DNA of 64,000 bases, taken from an uncultured Lachnospiraceae bacterium (GTDB lineage: Bacteria; Bacillota; Clostridia; Lachnospirales; Lachnospiraceae). Under the pieces are notes generated by a model. The model was not told where the DNA came from. It searched no databases and worked only from the letters and a program-made list of their open reading frames with translations. Location of the stretch: positions 1 through 64,000 of the forward strand of contig CATOJY010000004.1 of assembly GCA_951800685.1 (NCBI GenBank), read 5' to 3'. Below are positions 41,103 through 49,058 of the stretch, piece by piece. The translations under genes and the position numbers were made by a program. Every line of letters begins with the position of its first letter. Within the stretch, counting starts at the first letter, position 1.

Positions 41103-43463
41103 ATGAGATCAGACAAAATCCAGAAATCAATCTATGCTGCTGCGAATGCTGTTATTCGTATGATCTTGATACTGATCACGTCAGGATTGTGCCTTCAGAG
41201 CGTGTTCAGCACCAGTTTTATCGGCACGGTGGCAAGAGAAGATGGGAGCTTGCAGGAGCGGACGCTGAACCTGGCGGACAACCCATGGAGACATTTGCTT
41301 GTGTTCCTATGCTTTACGGTTATAGGAAGTCTGCTTGTTGGCAGAGTAGCAGCTAGACAGGGAAGGCAGATTCAGACGGCCGGAGAAAGAGACAGGGGAA
41401 TGAAGCGGAAGTTTTGGTTTCTAAGCGGACTTGTCCTGGTGATGGGAACGCTCTGGATCCTGATGACACAGCTGGCTCCTGGCTCCGATCCTGCTAAGGT
41501 ATACAGCATTGCCATGCAGTGGCGGCGTGGGAATTTTTCTGCATATGCAGAAGGGGGCTATCTGTTCCGCTATCCTTTCCAGGCAGGAATCATCTTATTT
41601 TATTATTTCCTGTCCTTTGTCTTTGGCATAGACAACTACGTAGGCCTGCAGCTTGTCAATGTGCTTGCACTTCTGGCAGTGTATATCCTGCTGGCGAAAT
41701 TATCCGCTATATTTTGGAAAAGGGACAATAGACTGCCAGTTATCGTGTATGTGGCTCTGGTTTTGTGGCTGCCACTTGGCTTTTATGTTACCTACTTATA
41801 TGGCATTCTTCCAGGAATGGCGCTATCCCTCGGCGCGGTATTTTTTGCAGCCAAATATCTGGAGACAAGGAAATACCACTGTCTGCTGCCGGCATGTGTG
41901 TGCATAGGGCTAGCGACAGTGATCAAGATGAATTGTCTGATCTATCTGGTTGCGATTGCTTGTTTCCTACTGTATGATGCGCTTATGCTTGCGCTGCGTG
42001 CCGGGAAGGAAACTGGAAAGCCTGCCGGGCATTGGGCGGGTTCTTTGGCGGCCATTGTGCTGATGGGACTTAGCGTAGCAGGCTGCAACCAGGCGACAGC
42101 CAGCTATGTGGAACATTTATCGGGTTATGAGGCAGGAGAAGGGGAGGCAATGGTCTCCTGGGTCGTCATGGGACTGCAGGAGACACCTCTGGGACCAGGA
42201 GGTTACAGCGGTTACATCGGAGATGTTTTTGTCAGGTATGCATATGATACGGAGAAGATTACAGAGGCCTCTATTGCAGATATCAAGAAAATAATGACAA
42301 GAATGTCAGAAAATATTTTGGACGAAGGCGTAACTTTTTTTGCGCGGAAAAATGCGTTTCAGTGGAATGATCCAACGTTTATCAGTCTGGACCGTACAAG
42401 AGGGCGTACCTCTGCAGTAAAGCTCCCTGCGTTTGCAGTGAGTCTGATCGAGGGCCGGGGGAGCGTTATCCTTTCCGTACTGCTGAATTACGCGCAGACG
42501 TTGTTGCTGTTGGGCATGCTGCTGTATTTGGCATTAAACTGGCGCAGCGGTAATCTGTATGAACTGTTGGGTGCAGTCGTTTTTCTGGGGGGTTATCTGT
42601 TTCATTTCGTCTGGGAATCCAGTGCATCCTACACGATTCCATACTTCGTGATTCTCATTCCCTATGCAGTCAAGGGACTGGCAGACTGGATCCGGTGTAT
42701 AGTGGTTCTGCCTGCCTGGTGCAAAAATTATCAGGAGAACAGAAGGACAGCCTGGAATTTGTTGTGGAGAAATAAGATGGCGGCCGGAAGTGGTATTGTT
42801 ATCCTGGCGTTTTTGTTTGTGTTTAGCAGGACGAATCTTTTTGACAGGACAATCGCGCTGGATGATGGGAAGGAAGCGCGGGCACAGTTCTATCATGAGA
42901 GCATGGCAGCAGAAGAGACGAAGGAAGCGAGAGCGGTAAAACAGACAAGCTATGTAGAGAAGAAGACAAGTACGGAGCCGGTGGCAGGGATACAGGATGG
43001 ATATTACTATCTGTCACCTTATACAGACCAGGAAATGAGTATAGCGGAAGAGAATGGGGAAGTGACGGTTAAGGAGATCCTGCCAGTGACGACGGCTAAG
43101 AAGATTGTCATGCCAGTGTCTGCCGTGGAGGACATAGAGCATAAGCTGTTGTTAAATACAGAGCAGATCCCTGTTTCTGGGCGTAAGGCGGCAGGAATCA
43201 GCATACGTTTCCGCAGCAATGAGCAGGTTCTGGCGGTCAGGAAAGAGGAGGAAGAGCTGCGTGTAACAGTGTATCTGGATGATGATATGAATTTATTCTA
43301 TGAACCGGACCATGGGATCTCTTATGTGTGGGAATTCTATCCGGCAGACGATGTAGGCTATTATATTGTAGTTGATGGTATGGCGCTTACGTATCGCGAT
43401 GGGGAGACAGGATTGGAAGAGTTGACCAGAAGCGAGGAGCAGTGCTGGGTACTGCGCTGGTGA
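41103..43463 (+). CDS. Large GT-C-like membrane glycosyltransferase with external C-terminal domain
   Basis: 786 residues. Two N-terminal helices flank a loop, then about ten further helices; the loop LAPGSDPAKVYSIAMQW carries an Asp in the GT-C catalytic position. The C-terminal ~200 residues are soluble and beta-rich, probably external. Fits ArnT/PMT-like transferases using polyprenyl-phosphate sugars, though I cannot name the subfamily. It follows a GT2 gene by 54 bases and precedes two GT4 genes, implying a shared repeat unit or side-branch addition at the outer face. Confidence 0.7.
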   Translation: MRSDKIQKSIYAAANAVIRMILILITSGLCLQSVFSTSFIGTVAREDGSLQERTLNLADNPWRHLLVFLCFTVIGSLLVGRVAARQGRQIQTAGERDRGMKRKFWFLSGLVLVMGTLWILMTQLAPGSDPAKVYSIAMQWRRGNFSAYAEGGYLFRYPFQAGIILFYYFLSFVFGIDNYVGLQLVNVLALLAVYILLAKLSAIFWKRDNRLPVIVYVALVLWLPLGFYVTYLYGILPGMALSLGAVFFAAKYLETRKYHCLLPACVCIGLATVIKMNCLIYLVAIACFLLYDALMLALRAGKETGKPAGHWAGSLAAIVLMGLSVAGCNQATASYVEHLSGYEAGEGEAMVSWVVMGLQETPLGPGGYSGYIGDVFVRYAYDTEKITEASIADIKKIMTRMSENILDEGVTFFARKNAFQWNDPTFISLDRTRGRTSAVKLPAFAVSLIEGRGSVILSVLLNYAQTLLLLGMLLYLALNWRSGNLYELLGAVVFLGGYLFHFVWESSASYTIPYFVILIPYAVKGLADWIRCIVVLPAWCKNYQENRRTAWNLLWRNKMAAGSGIVILAFLFVFSRTNLFDRTIALDDGKEARAQFYHESMAAEETKEARAVKQTSYVEKKTSTEPVAGIQDGYYYLSPYTDQEMSIAEENGEVTVKEILPVTTAKKIVMPVSAVEDIEHKLLLNTEQIPVSGRKAAGISIRFRSNEQVLAVRKEEEELRVTVYLDDDMNLFYEPDHGISYVWEFYPADDVGYYIVVDGMALTYRDGETGLEELTRSEEQCWVLRW

Positions 43464-43492
43464 GCGGGAGGTAGTAAGGTGGTGTTTGCCAG

Positions 43493-44602
43493 ATGAAAAC
43501 AGATACAAGTAAGAAGATCGTATTCGTGATCCCTGACATGCCTGGAGGAGGAACAGAACGGGTAGTGGCGCTTCTGGCCAACGAGTATGCCGGGCGCAGG
43601 ATTGCTGTCACGATCCTGCTCTTTGCAGGGCATCAGACGGCTTACCCTTTGCATCCTGGGGTGGAAGTAGTCTGCCTTGGAGAACCTTCCGGGGGAAAGG
43701 TTATGGAGAGGCTTGCAAGGATTAGGCGGATGCGGGAGTATTACAGACAGAATAAAGGATGCCGGATATGGGCCTTCAGCGTAATGGGGGCAGTGTTTTC
43801 TGCTGCCGCGGTAGGCTTACACAGAAAGGAATACGAATTTCTGGTTTCGGAGCGGAATGATCCTAACCGGTATGATCACCCCTTCATCCGTAATCTTGCG
43901 TATCGGACGGCGGACAGAATCGTCTGCCAGACGAAGGACGCTGCGGATTCTTTTCCGAAAGCAATCCGGTGTAAGGCACGGGTGATCCCGAATCCTGTGG
44001 AGATCGGGGAGACGGAAAGATGGCAGGGGGAGAGAGAAAAACGGATTGTCGCAGTGGGGCGGTTGGAGGAGCAGAAGAATCATAAACTGCTTTTACAGGC
44101 CTTTGCACATTTTGTCAGACAATATCCAGGGTATAGCCTGGAGCTGTATGGGCAGGGGGCGTTGGAAGAAGAACTGCATGCCCTGGCAAGAAAATTAAGT
44201 ATTGACACATGTGTCGTATTTCGCGGCTTTTCCCGGCACATAGGAGAAGATATCCGTAAAGCAGCGATGTATGTCCTGTCTTCTGACTATGAAGGAATTT
44301 CTAATTCTATGCTGGAAGCGTTGGCATTGGGGATGCCGGTGATCGCTACGGATTGTCCCTGTGGAGGATCTCGGACCTATATTCAGGATAATGTCAATGG
44401 ACTGCTGGTGCCCACAGGAGATGACAAGGCGCTGGCGGCGGCGATAAAGCGTCTGGCAGAAGACAAGGATCTGGGGATTCGCCTGGGCGAGGAGGCAGCG
44501 AAACTGAAAGAGCAGTTGAGTGTGGCGAAAATCGCAGAGCGTTTTCTCTGCTCCTGTAACAGCCATATTCAGAAGGGAGATGCCGAAAGACAGAAGCCAT
44601 GA
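43493..44602 (+). CDS. Family 4 glycosyltransferase
   Basis: 369 residues of GT-B fold. N-terminal IPDMPGGGTERVVALLANEY is the acceptor-domain glycine loop; the donor domain holds VAVGRLEEQKNHKLLLQAF and the EX7E segment EGISNSMLEALALGMPVIATD. Retaining transferase at the cytoplasmic membrane face, using a UDP- or GDP-sugar. The stop overlaps the next gene's start by four bases (ATGA), so the two GT4 genes are translationally coupled. Confidence 0.9.
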   Translation: MKTDTSKKIVFVIPDMPGGGTERVVALLANEYAGRRIAVTILLFAGHQTAYPLHPGVEVVCLGEPSGGKVMERLARIRRMREYYRQNKGCRIWAFSVMGAVFSAAAVGLHRKEYEFLVSERNDPNRYDHPFIRNLAYRTADRIVCQTKDAADSFPKAIRCKARVIPNPVEIGETERWQGEREKRIVAVGRLEEQKNHKLLLQAFAHFVRQYPGYSLELYGQGALEEELHALARKLSIDTCVVFRGFSRHIGEDIRKAAMYVLSSDYEGISNSMLEALALGMPVIATDCPCGGSRTYIQDNVNGLLVPTGDDKALAAAIKRLAEDKDLGIRLGEEAAKLKEQLSVAKIAERFLCSCNSHIQKGDAERQKP

Positions 44603-45741
44603 GCAATATATTGATCATCAACCCGATTTTGTATACAGCAGAGACGAATGAAATTCCAAAAGTAGATTCCATCAAGGATACGATGATCTATGCCCTTTGT
44701 ATGGGATTTATGCATGGGGGCCATAAGGTGACACTGATTGCGGCGCAGGATTACCGTCCGGTGAAATCAGAGGAGTATCCTTTCACGGTCATCTATATGA
44801 AGACAGTCTGGCACCGGGTCTTTTTGCCCCGCTGCTTTCCCTATATGCCCCAGCTGCGGGAGTTTCTAAGAGAACACGGGGAGTACGATTTGATTCTTTC
44901 CAGTGAAATATTTGCCACATGGTCTTATACTGCAGTCAGAACGCGTCCGGCAGAGACATTGATTTGGCATGAGCTGGCGGCACACAATCATATGCTGCGG
45001 CAGATGCCGTCAAAAGTATGGTACAATATTGTGGCAAGATGGCTGATGCGCAGGGCGCTGGTAGTACCGCGCTCAGAGGCGGCGGCATTGTTTATAAGTC
45101 AGTTTATGCGCCGGGTGTCGGATACGCTTGTCGACCACGGCGTTGACCTTGAGAAATTGGAGAGGATTCTTTGTACAGAGAATGAAGTGGCACCGGAGAA
45201 TGTTCTGGCGCAGACAATGCCAGAGAAGCAGTTTGCAGTGGTTTCTCAGCTGATTGACAGAAAGAGGATTGACAGGATTATCGAAGCGTTCGTGGAATTT
45301 GTCAGTGGCGGTCAGGAAGCATACAGACTATATATCATCGGAAGCGGAGAGCAGGAGACGAAACTGAGGGCGTTGGTGAAAGAGCGTCAGGTACAGGAGC
45401 AGGTCGTTTTTTGCGGCCGGATGACACATGAGCAGCTTCTTCCCATCGTCGCCGCTTCGCAGGCGCTGCTTGTCTATACAAGCAAGGACAACAATATGGT
45501 ATCGATTGTGGAGAGCATTGCGGTAGGAACGCCTGTTGTCACAACCGCTGTTCCATATAATGCAGCCTATATCCGGCGGGAAGCGTTAGGGATTGTGCAG
45601 GATGACTGGACAGCCCAGGCGCTGCGGGAGATTGTGGAGAACAATGCATTTTACCGGAAGAATTGTCTTGGCTATCGCAATAGATTATCGAATGATTACT
45701 GTGCAGAGCAGTTCTTAAATATCTGCCGAAAATACATGTAA
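44599..45741 (+). CDS. Family 4 glycosyltransferase
   Basis: 380 residues, GT-B fold. The donor-domain features are VVSQLIDRKRIDRIIEAFVEF, YIIGSGEQETKL, FCGRMTHEQL and the EX7E-like SIVESIAVGTPVVTT. The N-terminal half is less typical. It overlaps the preceding GT4 gene by four bases. A short stem spans the stop codon (see 45723-45753), and a new promoter follows, so it probably ends a transcript segment. Confidence 0.85.
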   Translation: MSNILIINPILYTAETNEIPKVDSIKDTMIYALCMGFMHGGHKVTLIAAQDYRPVKSEEYPFTVIYMKTVWHRVFLPRCFPYMPQLREFLREHGEYDLILSSEIFATWSYTAVRTRPAETLIWHELAAHNHMLRQMPSKVWYNIVARWLMRRALVVPRSEAAALFISQFMRRVSDTLVDHGVDLEKLERILCTENEVAPENVLAQTMPEKQFAVVSQLIDRKRIDRIIEAFVEFVSGGQEAYRLYIIGSGEQETKLRALVKERQVQEQVVFCGRMTHEQLLPIVAASQALLVYTSKDNNMVSIVESIAVGTPVVTTAVPYNAAYIRREALGIVQDDWTAQALREIVENNAFYRKNCLGYRNRLSNDYCAEQFLNICRKYM

Positions 45742-45753
45742 ACGGCAGGTTTT
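45723..45753 (+). terminator. Weak terminator overlapping the GT4 stop codon
   Basis: CTGCCG (45723-45728) and CGGCAG (45743-45748) with a 14-base loop, followed by GTTTTC. A second copy of GGCAGGTTTT occurs about 20 bases on and forms another small stem with TGCCGAAAA. The stem is short, so termination is probably partial. Confidence 0.4.
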
Positions 45754-45798
45754 CACAGATTTTTGGCAGGTTTTTGCCGAAAATATCCAGGAACGATA

Positions 45799-45827
45799 TC
45801 GCCACAGCAGAAGTTTTTTGTTATAAT
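45799..45827 (+). promoter_or_regulatory. Promoter before the GT8 gene
   Basis: TCGCCA (45799-45804), 17 bases, TATAAT (45822-45827, consensus). The leader is about 60 bases; AAGGTAAGGAG directly precedes ATG 45896. Confidence 0.6.
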
Positions 45828-45895
45828 ATGGAAGTTAGCGTTTATACATGTTCAAGTCTTACAAGAAGAAAGAGGCATAAGGTAAGGAGAAACAG

Positions 45896-46837
45896 ATGCA
45901 GAGGAATATAGCGTTTTGCTTTGATCATAATTTGACCAGCCAGGCACAGGTGACAGTTGCTTCTCTGTTAGATTTTGCCAGGCCGCATCAGGTACATTAT
46001 CATATATACTGTATCTGCACAAAGGAAGCGGCGCAGGTTGAGCATAAGCTGCGCCAGATTGTGAAGGTAAGGGACGAAGAGTCGGAACTTATCATGAAGG
46101 TGATGGACAATCCATATGAAGGGGCTTATGAAGTCAGGGGAATCTCGGCTGGAACTTATCTGCGTTTGGCTTTGCCGGGGCTTTTGCCGGAGGTAGACCA
46201 AATTCTGTATACAGACGTGGACATTCTCTTTCAGGATAGCCTGGAAGAGCTTTGGCGGACACCTATGGAAGGGAAAGTTCTGGCAGCAGTGCGGGGCGGG
46301 GCGAATCTATCTGACCAGTGGGAGCAGAACAGCGCACAGCCTTATTGGCATCTTCTGGAGAAGATGCGGGGAGATTACATCAATGCCGGCGTGACGCTGA
46401 TGAATCTGGACAGAATCCGGGAAAGAAATCTGGAAGAGCAGTGGCAGGAATGGGCGAAGCAGAAACTTTATTACCAGGATCAGGATATTTTGAATCTCAC
46501 CTGCCAGGGGGAGATCGCCTATCTGCCCTTTAAATATAATTATCTTGCCTATATGACGGACGAGGATTGTGCTAAGTGCATCAGGGAAGGCGTCCATCCG
46601 GCGCAGGAATGTGAAGAAGCCAGGAGATGTCCCGTGATTATCCACTATGCCGGCTATAAGCCATGGAAGCAGTATGATACGAACCTTGGCTATCTGTGGT
46701 GGGAGTACGTGAATTCGCAGCCGGATCTGCAGGGGCTTTTCGATGAGGCGGCGGCAAGAAGATATCATGGTCCGACGCTTTTAGAGAGAGGGAAGCGGAA
46801 ACTAAAGAAGATATTCGAGAAAAATACTTGCCAGTGA
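45896..46837 (+). CDS. Family 8 glycosyltransferase
   Basis: 313 residues. Retaining GT-A fold of family GT8: NIAFCFDHNL at the start, the DxD metal motif in ILYTDVDILFQDSLEEL, YINAGVTLMNLD and HYAGYKPW. These match bacterial LgtC/RfaJ-like galactosyl- or glucosyltransferases using UDP-sugars. Cytoplasmic, with a basic C-terminus that may touch the membrane. It leads a transcript that probably continues into DUF4956 and CotH genes. Confidence 0.9.
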   Translation: MQRNIAFCFDHNLTSQAQVTVASLLDFARPHQVHYHIYCICTKEAAQVEHKLRQIVKVRDEESELIMKVMDNPYEGAYEVRGISAGTYLRLALPGLLPEVDQILYTDVDILFQDSLEELWRTPMEGKVLAAVRGGANLSDQWEQNSAQPYWHLLEKMRGDYINAGVTLMNLDRIRERNLEEQWQEWAKQKLYYQDQDILNLTCQGEIAYLPFKYNYLAYMTDEDCAKCIREGVHPAQECEEARRCPVIIHYAGYKPWKQYDTNLGYLWWEYVNSQPDLQGLFDEAAARRYHGPTLLERGKRKLKKIFEKNTCQ

Positions 46838-46890
46838 GAAGTTTGTATTGTTAAAGAGCTTGCTGCGGGCAATTTTGCGTGGAGAAGAGT

Positions 46891-47562
46891 ATGTCGAAGA
46901 GAGAGATTTTAGATTGGTTTACAGGTAACAGCGACGCGCTTGATGCGGACAAGATCCTGTTTGTCCTGTGTACGGCGCTGCTGTTAGGGATTGTTATTTT
47001 TGTCACATACCGGATTGCCTATACGGGCGTCAGCTATAATGGGCGGTTCAATGCGGGAAATGTGGTGATTGTGCTCATCACGTCGGTGATCATGCTGATG
47101 ATCAGCAGCAATATGGCAATCTCGTTGGGGATGGTGGGAGCCTTGTCAATCGTCAGATTCAGGACCGCGATCAAAGATCCGTCCGATACGATTTATATTT
47201 TCTGGGCCATCGTTGAGGGACTCTGCGTCGGCGCACAGATTTATAAACTGGCGCTTCTGTCTACGATCGTTATCGCAATCGTGTTGTTATCATTCAGTTA
47301 TTATACAAGCATGCAGCGAAAATACCTGATCATTATACGCGGCACCAAGGAAGTGGAGTTAGAACAGATCAAGGAGAAACTGAGCGCATATTACCCAAAG
47401 ATGGGAGTGCGTGCATCTAATTATATAGAGGAGCGGTGCGAGATCATATGTGAAGTGTCGGCGCGGCAGGAGATCAGGGAGGAAGCGGTCCGGGCATTGC
47501 GGGACTGTGCCCATGTAAGAGGGGTTAACTGGCTGCTGGAAATGGGAGACCGTGTTGGATAA
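46891..47562 (+). CDS. DUF4956 membrane protein, second paralogue
   Basis: 223 residues from ATG 46891 with GGAG six bases upstream; an in-frame GTG at 46879 is less likely. Same layout as the protein at 13691: membrane helices with the signature SLGMVGALSIVRFRTAIKDPSD, then a soluble C-terminal domain (CEIICEVSARQEIREEAVRAL). The stop overlaps the next start (TAATG, bases 47560-47564). Function unknown; the recurrent link with VTC and CotH suggests one membrane-associated system. Confidence 0.85.
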   Translation: MSKREILDWFTGNSDALDADKILFVLCTALLLGIVIFVTYRIAYTGVSYNGRFNAGNVVIVLITSVIMLMISSNMAISLGMVGALSIVRFRTAIKDPSDTIYIFWAIVEGLCVGAQIYKLALLSTIVIAIVLLSFSYYTSMQRKYLIIIRGTKEVELEQIKEKLSAYYPKMGVRASNYIEERCEIICEVSARQEIREEAVRALRDCAHVRGVNWLLEMGDRVG

Positions 47563-49031
47563 TGAAGAAGAAACAGATTTGGATGTTGTGTCTGATCACG
47601 GCGCTTTTTGGCTCTTTGCTGTTGATCGACAGAACGGACGCTATGGAATTAAATGGTCTGTATGTGATGTCGGAAGAAGAGCTGACACAGATGGTGGCAG
47701 ATCTTCCCAGAGCGGATCACCTAGGTGAGAGGCTCCGGTTTGAGGGGAAACCGGTTCCCTATGATCAGTCGGAAAACACATTCTATGTCAGTCAGAAGAT
47801 AGAGGAGAAAGCTTACGAAGGCACTTTTGATGCGGTTGGAGAAGACTGCATGATCTGCCTCCAGGCTGATGAAGTCTTGTGGGATAAGCAGGAAGTCGTC
47901 TCGCAAGGACATGTACTCAGGATCTGGTTTGTGACGAAGGAGGCCTATGCGGTTGCAAACCTGATCTTTACAGGACTTCCGGTGATCGACATTGATTCTG
48001 ATGAGCATGCCTTGTCTGAGAAGTATGCCAGAGGAAACATGGTAGTGCAGAATCCGAATGACCATGATGTGGTCACTATGAGCGCCAAAGAGTCTCAGAT
48101 GGAAGCGAAGATCAATGATCATACAGGAACGATCAGCTTCCGGTTGTATAAGAAAGATTATACGGAAGAAAGAAATCTTTCCCTGCTGGGACTTGGAAAG
48201 AGGAGCGCGTGGAAGCTATATCCGGTGAGCGAGAAGGACGAGGCGGCTTCACGGGAGATGATGGCTGTCTATCTATGGAATTGTGTATGTGAAGAAGATA
48301 CCCTGAGAAAGGGAGTGGAATATGCAGAGCTGATCGTAGATGGGGAGTATAAAGGATTGTATTATGTTGCGCCGAAGATTGGCCGGGGTTATCTGAACCT
48401 GCAGGAAGAGGACTTTCTGTATGAATGCGAAGCACTGCAGGAGGATGGGAAGAGGCGGTATAAGGTCATTGGCGGCGGAAACCTCCCGTCAGAAAACAGC
48501 GTGCTGAAGGCATACGAGGATATATGGAAGGAAGAAGGGCAGGGATTTTCTCAGATAGATGTAGAGAATTATATGAATTATACAATCTATCTGCAGGCAG
48601 CCTGTGCGGTCCAGAACAGTGTGGAAGAGTACTATGTGGCGGCGCAGCAGGTCGACGGAAATTACCGGTTTTTGAAACTGCCGGAAAGAAGCCGATTTGT
48701 TTTGGGAATGTATCCTTCTGAAATTGGATGGCAGTCGCTTTTCGCATCGGAAAACATCATAGAAGATGCAGAGTATGATGCATTGAGTTCCCGGATCCAG
48801 GATCTGGACTCCAGAACATCAAAGCGTTGGGTGGAATTGCGAAAAGATGTTTTGTCCACGGACACGCTGCTGCGGACAGCCTATTTGTATGAGCAGAGGC
48901 TGGCTGATTCAGGTTATATTGTCAGAAGAGGAGAAGTCAATGCCTATGTCATGGGCTGTAATGCGCTGCATGATATGATAGAAGAGCGTATGGAGTATCT
49001 GGATCACTATTATGGGGTTGTTAACGAATAA
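47562..49031 (+). CDS. Divergent CotH-like protein, probable pseudokinase
   Basis: 489 residues with an N-terminal signal/anchor helix. The first ~180 residues align in pattern with the CotH protein at 11270 (ENTFYVSQKIEEKAYEGTF, FTGLPVIDID), and the core still shows LLGLGKRSAWKLYPVSEKDE and YAELIVDGEYKGLYYVAPK. But the RGxGSxxF nucleotide-loop segment is replaced by a non-basic stretch, and the C-terminal Asp motif (WDFD/WDCN) is missing, replaced by a segment around LPERSRFVLGMYP. It therefore looks catalytically dead, perhaps a partner or regulator of the active CotH encoded next door. Confidence 0.7.
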   Translation: MKKKQIWMLCLITALFGSLLLIDRTDAMELNGLYVMSEEELTQMVADLPRADHLGERLRFEGKPVPYDQSENTFYVSQKIEEKAYEGTFDAVGEDCMICLQADEVLWDKQEVVSQGHVLRIWFVTKEAYAVANLIFTGLPVIDIDSDEHALSEKYARGNMVVQNPNDHDVVTMSAKESQMEAKINDHTGTISFRLYKKDYTEERNLSLLGLGKRSAWKLYPVSEKDEAASREMMAVYLWNCVCEEDTLRKGVEYAELIVDGEYKGLYYVAPKIGRGYLNLQEEDFLYECEALQEDGKRRYKVIGGGNLPSENSVLKAYEDIWKEEGQGFSQIDVENYMNYTIYLQAACAVQNSVEEYYVAAQQVDGNYRFLKLPERSRFVLGMYPSEIGWQSLFASENIIEDAEYDALSSRIQDLDSRTSKRWVELRKDVLSTDTLLRTAYLYEQRLADSGYIVRRGEVNAYVMGCNALHDMIEERMEYLDHYYGVVNE

Positions 49032-49058
49032 GAAAATCTATTTGGATTGAAGGGATAT

